A stretch of 64,000 nucleotides of DNA from Benzoatithermus sp963720725 (lineage in GTDB: Bacteria; Pseudomonadota; Alphaproteobacteria; Geminicoccales; Geminicoccaceae): assembly GCA_963720725.1 (NCBI GenBank), contig CAVRGN010000005.1:186001-250000 (forward strand), given 5' to 3'. The position numbers and the translations under genes were made by a program. Below the pieces are notes generated by a model. It saw nothing but the letters and a program-made list of their open reading frames with translations. It did no database searches and was not told the origin of the DNA. Each line of letters starts with the position of its first letter. Within the stretch, counting starts at the first letter, position 1. Below, piece after piece: positions 32,755-42,017 of this stretch.

Positions 32755-34305
32755 ATGGCAAAGTTGGCCGAGGACGAAACTACAGAGGTGGGTCCGGCGC
32801 CGGATCGCGGCATCCGTTTTCCGACCCCACTTACCATCCTGCTGCTGGTGGTTCTGCTGGTTTGGCTCGCGACGTTCCTGATCCCTTCTGGCCAGTATGA
32901 GCTCGATGCCTCGGGTAGCCCCATCGCGGGTTCGTTTCACACCATTACCTCGCCGCTCGATCTCGAGGGCCGCATCCGCGACCTTCTTTTGGCGCCGGTC
33001 AACGGCCTCTACGGCATCCAGGATCCGGTCACTGGGCTGGTGGGACCGTTCAACAGCGGCACGATGTTCGGATCGGTCCAGGTATTCCTGTTCATCCTGG
33101 CGATCGGCGGCTTCATGACCGTCGTGTTCGCCACCGGCGCGCTGGACCTCGGCATCCATCATCTGGCCTATGCCTTCCGGAGCCGCGGCCCCCTGCTGAT
33201 CGTGGTCCTGAGCCTGCTGTTCGGAGTCCTCGGGTCCGTGATGGCCTGGAGCGACGAGACATTGGGTCTCTATGCTCTCATGGTCCCGCTGATGATCGCC
33301 CTCGGCTATGACCGGATGGTTGCGGTGGCGGTGGTATCGATCGCGCCCTTCGCCGGCCAGATCGGCTCGACCATCAATCCGTTCGTGATCGGCATCGGTT
33401 CCGCCAAGGCCGGAATCACCATCGGCGACGGCATCGAGTTGCGGCTGGTGCTGTTCGTGACCATGATGGCGGTAACCATCGCCTACACGCTATGGTACGC
33501 GAGGCGCGTCAAGTCCGACCCTGCTCAGTCGCTGTCGGGGATCGATAGCGAGGACGCGGCGCTGGCGGCGGCCGACGCCAAGGCTCCTGAGCCCCTGACC
33601 GGCCAACACAAGCTGATCATCACGCTGGTCGCCTTGACGTTCGCGCTGCTCACCTTCTCGATCATTCCCTGGGGTGCCATCCTCGGCAACTACGCCGTGG
33701 ATCCCTACACCCACGAGACCATCAACAGCCCCTTTGCCTGGGAACTGGGCTGGTGGCTGCCCGAACTGTGCGCGCTGTTCTTCGTCATGGCGATCGTGAT
33801 CGGCGTGGTCGGCGGACTGGGCGAGGCGGGTACGGCCAAGGCCTTCGTCCGGGGCGTCATGGACTTCACCGGCCCGGCGTTCCTGGTGGTCGTCGCCCGT
33901 GGGGTGTCGGTGATCATGACCAACACCAAGACGATCGACACCGTGCTTCACGCCATGGAAGGGGTGGTCACCGGCACCTCGAATGCCGTCTTCGTGGCGT
34001 TGACCTTCCTCGTGACCCTGCCGCTCTCGTTTCTGGTCGGCGGCGGCTCGGCCGGCACCGCGCTCACCATGCCCGTCCTGGCCCCCTTGGGCGACTTTGC
34101 CGGCGTGGACCGGTCACTGGTGATCACGACCTGGAACGCGGCCGCGGCGTGGCTGCGCCTGATCCTGCCGATCAACGCCATCCTGATCGCCGGCCTCGCT
34201 CTGGCCAAGGTGGGCTTCGATCAGTATGTCCGGTTCATCCTCCCGCTCATGGGCATGATGCTCGCGATCATCCTGGCCGTGCTGCTGCTCGCCGTGGCGC
34301 TATAG
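32755..34305 (+). CDS. YfcC-family transporter (DcuC/IT superfamily)
   Basis: A 516-residue membrane protein with about 12 helices. YfcC-family features include the first helix and IPSGQYELD loop, SVMAWSDETLGLYALMVPLM, FAGQIGSTINPFVIGIGSA (a hairpin-type substrate loop), and the second-half counterpart TLPLSFLVGGGSAGTALTMPVLAPLGDFAG. The family is thought to carry C4-dicarboxylates, basic amino acids or peptides; the substrate here is unknown. ATG 32755 has GGGGA 5 bases upstream; ATG 32749 and GTG 32695 are alternatives. It heads a run of four related transporters. Confidence 0.82.
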   Translation: MAKLAEDETTEVGPAPDRGIRFPTPLTILLLVVLLVWLATFLIPSGQYELDASGSPIAGSFHTITSPLDLEGRIRDLLLAPVNGLYGIQDPVTGLVGPFNSGTMFGSVQVFLFILAIGGFMTVVFATGALDLGIHHLAYAFRSRGPLLIVVLSLLFGVLGSVMAWSDETLGLYALMVPLMIALGYDRMVAVAVVSIAPFAGQIGSTINPFVIGIGSAKAGITIGDGIELRLVLFVTMMAVTIAYTLWYARRVKSDPAQSLSGIDSEDAALAAADAKAPEPLTGQHKLIITLVALTFALLTFSIIPWGAILGNYAVDPYTHETINSPFAWELGWWLPELCALFFVMAIVIGVVGGLGEAGTAKAFVRGVMDFTGPAFLVVVARGVSVIMTNTKTIDTVLHAMEGVVTGTSNAVFVALTFLVTLPLSFLVGGGSAGTALTMPVLAPLGDFAGVDRSLVITTWNAAAAWLRLILPINAILIAGLALAKVGFDQYVRFILPLMGMMLAIILAVLLLAVAL

Positions 34306-34378
34306 CTGTAGCTGCTTGCCGTGGTAATGCGCGCGGGGCGCCCCGGCCGGTCGCGCGAGCATGCGGGGGACCTGCACC

Positions 34379-36184
34379 TTGAATGACATCACGCTGACGT
34401 TCCTGATCGTCGCTGCGGTGGTCGTCCTGTTCGTCTGGGACCGGTTGCCGGTGATCGTGGTGGCGCTGGCCACCTCGCTGGCGCTGTGGGCCACCGGCGT
34501 GCTCGATCTCGGCCAGTCGCTGGCCGGCTTTGGCGATCCGGCCGTCCTCTTCATCGCGTCCCTGTTCGTGGTCAGCGCCGGCCTCGACGCCACCGGCGTC
34601 ACCGCCTGGACCGGCCAGTTCCTGATCCGCCAGGCGGGCGAGAGCCAGACACGGCTGCTGGTCCTGATGATGCTGCTGATCGCGATCCTGACCGCGCTCA
34701 TCAACCTCAACGGCTCGGTCGCGGCGCTGCTTCCGGTCGTGGTGGTGATGGCGGTCCGGCTCAACCGGCCGCCCTCGCAGCTCCTGATGCCGATGGTGTT
34801 CGCCGGCCATGCCGGCTCGCTGCTGGCGCTGACCGGCACCCCGGTCAACGTCCTGGTCTCGGATGCCGCCGTGAACGGCGGACTGCGCCCGTTCGGGTTC
34901 CTGGAGTATGGGCTCGCCGGCGTGCCGCTGCTGCTCGGCACCATGGCGATCATCCTCCTGGTTGCCCCCCGCGTCCTTCCCAACCGGAGCGGACGAGGCA
35001 TTCCGGCGGACCTGAGCAAGCATGCGCGCACGCTGGTCGAACAATACCGGCTGGACGACGGCACCTTCCAGCTCCGGGTCCGGGACGGCTCGCCCCTGGC
35101 CGGCGCGCCCAAGGCCGGCGTGCAGCTGATGGACTATCCCGGGCTCGAGCTCGTCGCTCTGCAGGACGGCGCCGCCGGGGGACCTTTGCGCAGCGGCAAT
35201 GTCGCGATCGGCGACCTGCTGATCGTCCGGGGCGACCGGGAGGCTGCGGCGAGCTTCGCCACCGACAAGGTTCTGGCGCTGCGCGACCCTGAGGCCGGGC
35301 TCGCCGACGCGCTCTTCAACAAGGCCTCCGGCCTCGCCGAAGTGGTGATTCCGCCGCGCTCCAAGCTGATCGGCGAGCAGGTCTTTTCCGGCATGGTGAC
35401 CCCCAGCGGCAACCTCGTCGTCCTGGGGATCCAGCGCCGCGGCGAGGATGTCGGGCCGCAGCCCACGACGCTCGCGCCCGGGGACACGCTTCTGCTCCAA
35501 GGCACCTGGCAAGCGCTGGACGAGCATCTGGCCGATGCCGATGTCCTGCTGGTCGATTCGCCCGATCTGGTCCGGCGCCAAGCGGTCCCGATGGGACCGG
35601 GCGCCAAGCAGGCGCTGGCCGTCCTGGCGGCGATGGTGCTGCTGCTGGCGACCGGCCTGCTGCCGTCGGCTGTGGTCGGGCTGCTGGCTGCCGGGGCGAT
35701 GATCCTCTTGAGGATCGTGTCGGTGGAGGGGTCCTATCGCGCCATCAATTGGACCACGATCATCCTCATCGGCGCCATGATGCCGCTGTCCACGGCCATG
35801 TACCAGAGCGGTGCCGCGACCATGCTGGGCGACAACCTGGTCCGGCTGGTGGGCGATGCGGGTCCGCGCGCGCTCCTCGCGGGCCTGTTCCTGCTGACCG
35901 CGATCCTGGGCCAGCTGATCAGCAACACCGCCACCGCGCTGATCCTGATCCCGATCTCGGTGGCCGCGGCGCAACAGATCGGCATCTCGCCGCAGCCGGT
36001 GCTCATGAGCGTGGCCATCGCGGCCGCCGCCTCGTTCCTCACGCCCGTGGCGACACCGGTGAACCTGATGGTCATGGGTCCCGGCGGCTACCGCTTCGGC
36101 GACTATTGGAAGCTGGGCCTGCCCTTGATGATCTGGTTCGGCATCGTCGCCGTGTTCCTCGTCCCGCTGATCTGGCCCTTCTGA
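34379..36184 (+). CDS. SLC13-family permease with two TrkA_C domains (copy 1)
   Basis: A 601-residue anion/Na+-symporter-type permease. N-terminal helices cover residues 1-190 and C-terminal helices 410-601. Two cytosolic RCK_C (TrkA_C) domains lie between them (about 200-280 and 295-375), seen in VRDGSPLAGAPKAGVQL and VVIPPRSKLIGEQVF with GDTLLLQG. The NGSVAALLPVVVVMA, GTPVNVLV and QLISNTATALILIPIS loops are the substrate hairpins of this family. Many relatives carry sulfate, but that cannot be inferred here. TTG 34379 is preferred since it has GGGGGA upstream and aligns with the paralogue at 36793; ATG 34361 is possible. Confidence 0.82.
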   Translation: MNDITLTFLIVAAVVVLFVWDRLPVIVVALATSLALWATGVLDLGQSLAGFGDPAVLFIASLFVVSAGLDATGVTAWTGQFLIRQAGESQTRLLVLMMLLIAILTALINLNGSVAALLPVVVVMAVRLNRPPSQLLMPMVFAGHAGSLLALTGTPVNVLVSDAAVNGGLRPFGFLEYGLAGVPLLLGTMAIILLVAPRVLPNRSGRGIPADLSKHARTLVEQYRLDDGTFQLRVRDGSPLAGAPKAGVQLMDYPGLELVALQDGAAGGPLRSGNVAIGDLLIVRGDREAAASFATDKVLALRDPEAGLADALFNKASGLAEVVIPPRSKLIGEQVFSGMVTPSGNLVVLGIQRRGEDVGPQPTTLAPGDTLLLQGTWQALDEHLADADVLLVDSPDLVRRQAVPMGPGAKQALAVLAAMVLLLATGLLPSAVVGLLAAGAMILLRIVSVEGSYRAINWTTIILIGAMMPLSTAMYQSGAATMLGDNLVRLVGDAGPRALLAGLFLLTAILGQLISNTATALILIPISVAAAQQIGISPQPVLMSVAIAAAASFLTPVATPVNLMVMGPGGYRFGDYWKLGLPLMIWFGIVAVFLVPLIWPF

Positions 36185-36223
36185 GCGGCGGCCGGGCATG
36201 CCTGCGACCGCCCAAGCACCCTG

Positions 36224-36796
36224 ATGGCGCAACCGATCGCGGTGAGCCTGGGGAGGCTGGCGCAGCTGTTCGATACCCTCGAACCGGCGCCCTTCGGCGG
36301 GCGGAGTCTGGACCAGCGGGTCGAGCAATATCTCCTGTCCGCGGCACGGCAGCTGCCCGCTCGCGAAGCGGTGGAGGTAATCGTCGAGCTGCCCGAATCC
36401 GTGCGGGAGGAGCCGCTCGCGGATGAGATCGTGCCGGCGATCCGGGATCATTTCGCCGGCCTGTACGCCGCCGAAACTTCCGCACTGCGCGAACTCACCC
36501 AAGACGGGCGCAGGGCCCTGATCATTGGTGTGACCATCCTCGCGACTTGCCTGTTCCTGATCTTCGTGGTCGAGACCTACCTGCCTTACCCGACGCTCGC
36601 GCGCCTGGCCGAGGACAGCCTGATCATCCTGGGATGGGTGGCCATGTGGGGGCCGTTCGACATCTTGCTGTTTGAGCGCAGGCCGCTGATCCGCCAGCGC
36701 CGGCTCTTCCGGCGGCTGGCCGACGCGGCGGTCGTGGTTCGCTCCTGCGACGGCACGGCCGCTCGCTCCCACCAAGGCCGCGGTGACCGCGCATGA
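36224..36796 (+). CDS. small membrane protein between two SLC13 permeases
   Basis: A 190-residue protein of unknown family. The first 100 residues are soluble and acidic (SLDQRVEQYLLSAARQLPAR, VEVIVELPESV). Two membrane helices follow at about residues 101-120 (ALIIGVTILATCLFLIFVV) and 134-150. An Arg-rich tail (ERRPLIRQRRLFRRL) follows. It lies 39 bases after one SLC13 permease and overlaps the start of the next (ATGA), so a partner or regulatory subunit for one of them is a reasonable inference. Confidence 0.68.
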   Translation: MAQPIAVSLGRLAQLFDTLEPAPFGGRSLDQRVEQYLLSAARQLPAREAVEVIVELPESVREEPLADEIVPAIRDHFAGLYAAETSALRELTQDGRRALIIGVTILATCLFLIFVVETYLPYPTLARLAEDSLIILGWVAMWGPFDILLFERRPLIRQRRLFRRLADAAVVVRSCDGTAARSHQGRGDRA

Positions 36797-38622
36797 ATCT
36801 CGACCTCGCCATGGTTCTGGGCCTGCTGGCGGCCGCGGTCGCCATGTTCGCAGCCGGCAGGCCGCGCATGGATGCGGTGGCCCTGCTGATGCTGGCGGTG
36901 TTGCCGCTGACCGGCGTCATCACCATGACCGAAGCCCTGGCGGGCTTCAGCGATGCCAACGTCGTGCTGATCGCGCTCCTGTTCGTCATCGGCGAGGGAC
37001 TCGTCCGCACCGGCGTCGCCCAGCGGCTGGGCGACTGGCTGGTGGCCCGGGCGGGTAGCAGCGAGACGCGGCTGATCGTCCTGCTGATGGCCGTGGTCGC
37101 GAGCCTGGGTGCCGTCATGAGCTCGACCGGGGTGGTCGCCATCTTCATCCCGATCGTGCTCCGGATCGCCAAGAGCACGGGCACCGCGCCCAGCCGGCTG
37201 ATGATGCCGCTCAGCGTCGCCGCTCTGATCAGCGGCATGATGACCCTGGTCGCGACGGCCCCCAATCTGGTCGTCGACGCCGAGCTGCGCCGCAGCGGTG
37301 CCGCCGGCTTCGAGTTCTTCAGCTTCACGCCGTTCGGGCTGCCGGTCCTGGCGTTGGGCATTCTCTACATGCTGTTCGCCCGGCGCTGGCTGTCGGCCGA
37401 GGTCGCTACGGTCGGCGGCGGCACGAGCCGGCCGCAGCTGCGCGACTGGATCGAGGAATATGGACTGGCCGGGCGTGAACGGCGCGTTCGGGTCAAGAAC
37501 CACTCGCCCCTCGCCGGAAGGACGCTCGAGGAGCTTCAGCTGCGCGACAAGTCGGGTGCCCACCTCCTCGCCATCGAGCGGGAGGGCCGGTTCGCACCTG
37601 AGATCATGCGCCCGGTGGCCACGTCGCGCCTGCGCGCCGGCGACATCCTGCTGATCGACCTGTTCGTCGCGGACGCCAATGCCGAAGAACTGTCGCGCGA
37701 ACTTGGGCTGGAACTGCTGCCGTTGACCGGCGCCTACTTCGCGGACCGGGCGCAGGAAGTCGGCATGGTCGAGGTCATGTTGCCCGAGGGCTCGAGCGTG
37801 GTCGGCCGCACGCTGGTCCGCTCCGAGTTTCGCACCCGCTACGACGTCACCGCGGTCGGGTTGCGGCGCGGCAACCGGGCCCGGTGCGATGACATCACCA
37901 ACCAGGAGCTGCGGGTCGGCGATACGCTGCTGGTGGCCGGCTTCTGGTCCGACATCCGCAAGCTGCAGACCTTCCGCCGCGACATGGTCGTGCTCGACCT
38001 GCCAGCCGAGCTGGACGAAGTGCTGCCGGCTTCCAGCCGGGCGCCGCACGCGCTGTTCTGTCTGCTCCTGGTGGTCGGGCTGATGGTCAGTGGCATCGTG
38101 CCCAACGTCCAGGCCGCGCTGATCGGCTGTCTGTTGATGGGCGTGCTAGGCTGCGTCGACTTCACCAGCGCCTACCGCTCGATCCACTGGGCCAGCCTGA
38201 TCTTGATCGTCGGCATGCTGCCCTTCTCCCTGGCGCTGCAGCGGACCGGCGGCGTCGACCTCGCCGCCGACGCCCTGATTTCCGTCGTGGGCGGCGCCGG
38301 CCCGCGCGTGGTGCTTGCGAGCCTGTTCGCGATCACGGCCATGTTGGGCCTGTTCATCTCCAACACCGCAACGGCGGTGCTGATGGCGCCGGTGGCGCTG
38401 GCGCTGGCCAAGGATCTCGACGCCTCGCCCTATCCGTTCGCGATGATCGTGGCCCTGGCCGCGTCGGCGGCGTTCATGACGCCCGTCTCCTCGCCGGTGA
38501 ACACGCTGGTGGTCGGGCCGGGCAACTACGCCTTCGCCGACTTCCTGCGCGTGGGTGTGCCGTTCACGCTGATCGTGATGGCGGTCAGCGTGCTTCTGGT
38601 GCCCCTCCTGCTGCCTCTATGA
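36793..38622 (+). CDS. SLC13-family permease with two TrkA_C domains (copy 2)
   Basis: A 609-residue paralogue of the permease at 34379 with the same plan: N-terminal helices, two RCK_C domains in the middle (KNHSPLAGRTLEELQL near residue 235, and MLPEGSSVVGRTLVRSEF near 330) and C-terminal helices. The hairpin loops differ somewhat: SSTGVVAIFIPIVLRIA in the first half and LFISNTATAVLMAPVALALA in the second, with MTPVSSPVNTLVVGPG. Divergence of the substrate loops suggests a different substrate from copy 1. The start is fixed by the ATGA overlap with the small membrane protein. It is convergent with AbgT. Confidence 0.84.
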   Translation: MNLDLAMVLGLLAAAVAMFAAGRPRMDAVALLMLAVLPLTGVITMTEALAGFSDANVVLIALLFVIGEGLVRTGVAQRLGDWLVARAGSSETRLIVLLMAVVASLGAVMSSTGVVAIFIPIVLRIAKSTGTAPSRLMMPLSVAALISGMMTLVATAPNLVVDAELRRSGAAGFEFFSFTPFGLPVLALGILYMLFARRWLSAEVATVGGGTSRPQLRDWIEEYGLAGRERRVRVKNHSPLAGRTLEELQLRDKSGAHLLAIEREGRFAPEIMRPVATSRLRAGDILLIDLFVADANAEELSRELGLELLPLTGAYFADRAQEVGMVEVMLPEGSSVVGRTLVRSEFRTRYDVTAVGLRRGNRARCDDITNQELRVGDTLLVAGFWSDIRKLQTFRRDMVVLDLPAELDEVLPASSRAPHALFCLLLVVGLMVSGIVPNVQAALIGCLLMGVLGCVDFTSAYRSIHWASLILIVGMLPFSLALQRTGGVDLAADALISVVGGAGPRVVLASLFAITAMLGLFISNTATAVLMAPVALALAKDLDASPYPFAMIVALAASAAFMTPVSSPVNTLVVGPGNYAFADFLRVGVPFTLIVMAVSVLLVPLLLPL

Positions 38623-38634
38623 GCGCGAATGCTC

Positions 38635-40170
38635 TCACGGCCCGAACGGCACCGCCATCAGATACCAGCCGACGAACAGGGCGATCCAGACCACGAACAG
38701 GGCGCCGACATAGGGCAACATCATCGCGACCACGGTGCCGACGCCGGCGTTCTTGTCGTAACGCTGGCAGAACCCGACGACCATGCCGAAGTAGACGTTG
38801 AGCGGTGTGATCGCGTTGATCGGCGAATCGCCGATGCGGTAGGCGGCGAGCACCGCTTCCGGGACGACTCCCAGCTTCATCATCAACGGCACGAAGATCG
38901 GCGCGAAGATCGCCCATTTCGGGATGGCGCCGGTGATGATCAGGTCGAGGACGCCCACGACCACGATGAAGCCGACCAGGAGCACCAGCGTGTCGAGATT
39001 GGCCCCCTGGAGCAGGTTGGCCAGGTTGACCGCGGCGATGGTGGCGAGGTTGCTGTAGTTGAAGTAGGCGATGAACTGGCTGATGATCAGCAGGAGGAAG
39101 ATCATCCCGGACAGGCCGGCGAAGGTCTTGACGATGGCGTTGATCGCGTCGGTGGCGTTCCTGATCGTCCCGGCGGCGATGCCGTAGCACAGCCCGATCA
39201 CCAGGAAGATCAGCATGATGATCACGATCAGGCTGCTCATGAACGGCGAGTTTCCGCCGATGGCGCCGCTCGCGGGATCGCGCAAGGGTGCACCCTGCGG
39301 CACGGTGAGCAGGGCGATCACGGCGATGATCGCGAGAAATCCCCAGAGAGCCGCGCGCAGGCCCTTGGCTTCGGCGAAGCTGATGCCGCCCTCGGCTTGG
39401 TCCGGCCGCTCGCCCAGATAAGGCCCGAGCCGGGGCTCGACCACGCGCTCGGTCACCAGCACCACGACGACGGTGAGGATCAGGCTGCAGGCGATCGAGA
39501 AGTAGAGGTTCGCCGCCAGGTCGATCGAGATGTTCGGGTCGAGCAGGTGGATGGCGTCGTTGGTGATCTCGGTCAGGATGCCGTCGGTCGGCACGATGAT
39601 CACGTTGACCAGGAACACGGCGGCGACGCCGGCGAAGGCGGCGGCGATGCCGGCGATCGGGTGCCGGCCGACGGTGAGGAAGGCTGCCGCACCCAACGGG
39701 ATCAGCACCAGGTAGCCCGCATCGGCGGCGATGCTCGACAGCACGCCGACGCCGACGATGATGTAGGTCAGCGACCAGGAAGGCGCCACGCTGACGATCT
39801 TCTTGATCAGCGCCGTGACCAGACCGGCCTGCTCGGCGAGGCCGACGCCGATCATGGCCACCAGGATCACGCCAACTGGGCCGAAGCCCATGAAGTTGCG
39901 GATCATCGAGGTGAACAGGAAGCGGATGCCGTCCGCGGTCAGCAGGCTGTTCACCGCCACCGTGTGCGAAACCAGCAGGTCGGTCTCGAGATCGAAGGTC
40001 TGGTAGGTGACGCTGGTGCCCAGGAGGTAGAGCACGTGCGAGAGTGCGATCACCAGCGCCAGCAGAATCAAGAAGATCACTGCCGGATGCGGCACCTTGT
40101 TGCCGATGCGCTCGATGGCGTCCAGAAAGCCGCTCGACCCGGCAGCGGCCGATGCATCCGTCTTAGCCAT
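38635..40170 (-). CDS. AbgT-family transporter
   Basis: A 511-residue membrane protein with about 12 helices, of the AbgT family (p-aminobenzoyl-glutamate uptake in E. coli; antifolate efflux in some members). Landmarks are FLDAIERIGNKVPHPAVIFL at the N-terminus, NFMGFGPVGVILVAMIGVGLAEQAGL, SIAADAGYLVLIPLGAAAFL, and SPINAITPLNVYFGMVVGF with its conserved Asn and Pro residues. The start at 40170 is chosen over upstream codons because MAKTDAS begins the usual family N-terminus and GGCAGGCG precedes it. It is divergent from an M20 peptidase, the same partnership as abgT with abgA/abgB. Confidence 0.86.
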   Translation of the reverse strand: MAKTDASAAAGSSGFLDAIERIGNKVPHPAVIFLILLALVIALSHVLYLLGTSVTYQTFDLETDLLVSHTVAVNSLLTADGIRFLFTSMIRNFMGFGPVGVILVAMIGVGLAEQAGLVTALIKKIVSVAPSWSLTYIIVGVGVLSSIAADAGYLVLIPLGAAAFLTVGRHPIAGIAAAFAGVAAVFLVNVIIVPTDGILTEITNDAIHLLDPNISIDLAANLYFSIACSLILTVVVVLVTERVVEPRLGPYLGERPDQAEGGISFAEAKGLRAALWGFLAIIAVIALLTVPQGAPLRDPASGAIGGNSPFMSSLIVIIMLIFLVIGLCYGIAAGTIRNATDAINAIVKTFAGLSGMIFLLLIISQFIAYFNYSNLATIAAVNLANLLQGANLDTLVLLVGFIVVVGVLDLIITGAIPKWAIFAPIFVPLMMKLGVVPEAVLAAYRIGDSPINAITPLNVYFGMVVGFCQRYDKNAGVGTVVAMMLPYVGALFVVWIALFVGWYLMAVPFGP

Positions 40171-40416
40171 CGCCTGCCGTTCCCCCGCCCAACCTCTTGG
40201 CATCTTGTATAGTTGGGCCGTACATCAAAGTGTTACGGTTCGGTTGCAGAAAACGCGGTTTGCCAACAAAAGTGCCCGTCATGCCGACTTGAAAAGCACG
40301 GTAACATCTTGCGGCAACGGGTCAATCCTTGTGTGCCCGCGGTGTCTGGCCTATGGCCGGACGCATGGGCATGGTACGATGCCGTCGACCAGCAAACGAT
40401 TCCGGGGAGCGACGAA

Positions 40417-41800
40417 ATGTCATCGTTGGAGCAGGTCCTGACCCACATCGACTCGCAGCTCGAGCCGGCGCTCGAGCGGCTGTTCGCGTTCTTGCGGATC
40501 AAGTCGATCTCGACGGAGCCCAGCCTACGCCGCCGACTGCCGTGCGGCCGCGGAGTGGCTCGCGGAAGATCTCGCAACCATCGGTTTCGACGCGACGGTG
40601 CGGCCGACGCCGGGCCATCCCATGGTGGTGGCGCACGACCGCTCCGCCATGGGCGCCTCGGCCCTGTTCTACGGCCACTATGATGTGCAGCCGGTGGACC
40701 CGCTGGAATTGTGGGATCATGACCCGTTCGCGCCGTTCATCGAGACTCGCTCCGACGGCACCAAGGCAATCCGCGCCCGCGGTGCTTCGGACGACAAGGG
40801 CCAGATCATGGTCTTCGTCGAGGCGTGCCGCGCCTGGAAGGCCGTGACCGGTGCCCTGCCGATCCCGCTGTCGCTGCTGATCGAGGGCGAGGAGGAGTCG
40901 GGCGGCGAGAATCTGCCGCCGTTCCTCCGCGCCCATGCCGACGAGCTGCGCGCCGACATCGGCCTGATCTGCGACACCAACATGTGGGACGCGCGCACGC
41001 CGGCGATCCAGACCATGCTGCGCGGGCTGTGCGGCGAGGAACTGGTCATCACGGCGGCCGACCGCGACCTGCATTCCGGCTTCTACGGCTCGGCTGCCGC
41101 CAATCCGAACCATGTCCTGGCCCGGATCCTGGCCGATCTGCGCGACGAACGGGGCCGCGTCACGATCCCGCATTTCTATGACGGCGTGCCCGAGCTTCCC
41201 GAGGCGCTGCGCGCCCAGTGGCAGTCGCTGGACTTCGACCCGGCGGCATTCCTGGGGGCGATCGGTCTCTCGGTTCCCGCGGGCGAACAGGGGCGATCGG
41301 TGCTGGAGATGACCTGGTCGCGGCCGACCTGCGAGGTCAACGGCATGGGAGGCGGATATCAGGGTGAGGGGTTCAAGACCGTGATCCCGTCCAAAGCCTC
41401 GGCCAAGATCTCGTTCCGACTCGTGTTCGATCAGGATCCGCACGCCATCCGCGAGCATTTTCGTGCGTTCGTCCGGGAACGGCTGCCGGCAGACTGCACG
41501 GTGGAGTTCACCGAGCATGGGGCCGGGCGCGCAATCCGCTTTCCCATCGACGCTCCGGCCTTCGCCAAGACGAGAAAGGCGCTGAGCGAAGAGTGGGGTC
41601 GCGAGGCGGTGTTCATCGGCGGCGGCGGTTCGATCCCCGTGACTCACGAGCTCAAGACGGCCCTCGGTATGGACGTGGTGCTGGCCGGCTTCGCGCTCGA
41701 CGACGACCGGATCCACAGCCCGAACGAGAAATACGAGCTGGAGAGCTTCCGTCGGGGCATGCGGTCCTGGGCACGGGTGCTGGACGAGCTCGGCCGGTAA
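40417..41800 (+). CDS. M20-family dipeptidase, frame interrupted by one extra base
   Basis: Zn-dependent dipeptidase or amidase of about 460 residues. The metal-site motifs are YGHYDVQPVDP, GASDDKGQ, EGEEESGGEN and DTNMW, with the dimerisation domain in between. The opening MSSLEQVLTHIDSQLEPALE ends in frame 1 at ISTEPS; the expected continuation YAADCRAAAEWLAEDL is only found one base later, so a single extra C near 40525 (AGCCTACGCC instead of AGCTACGCC) breaks the gene. An assembly error or a recent mutation are both possible. The ATG at 40417 follows GGGGAG. It is divergent from AbgT, suggesting uptake and hydrolysis of a dipeptide-like substrate. Confidence 0.78.
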
Positions 41801-42017
41801 ACGCTGTGGTGCTGCGGCAACGCGGCGCGGCAATCCTCCCACCGGTCGCGCCCCGCTCGGCGCAGGCGCCGGTGGCCCTGCGTTCTGTCATCTGCCCGTC
41901 GATATCCGGACCTAGCCCAGACTGATCTGGCGCCGGGCTGCGTCACCGATCCGGCTCGGATCATACCCCCTGCCACGGTGGTGGGTGCGGGTCGTTCCGG
42001 TGATGAGGAGAACGGGC

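Noticed and set aside
34268..36775. An 835-codon minus-strand frame opposite the SLC13 permease
   Set aside because: His/Asp/Gln-rich repetitive product typical of shadow frames; the permease is clear on the plus strand.
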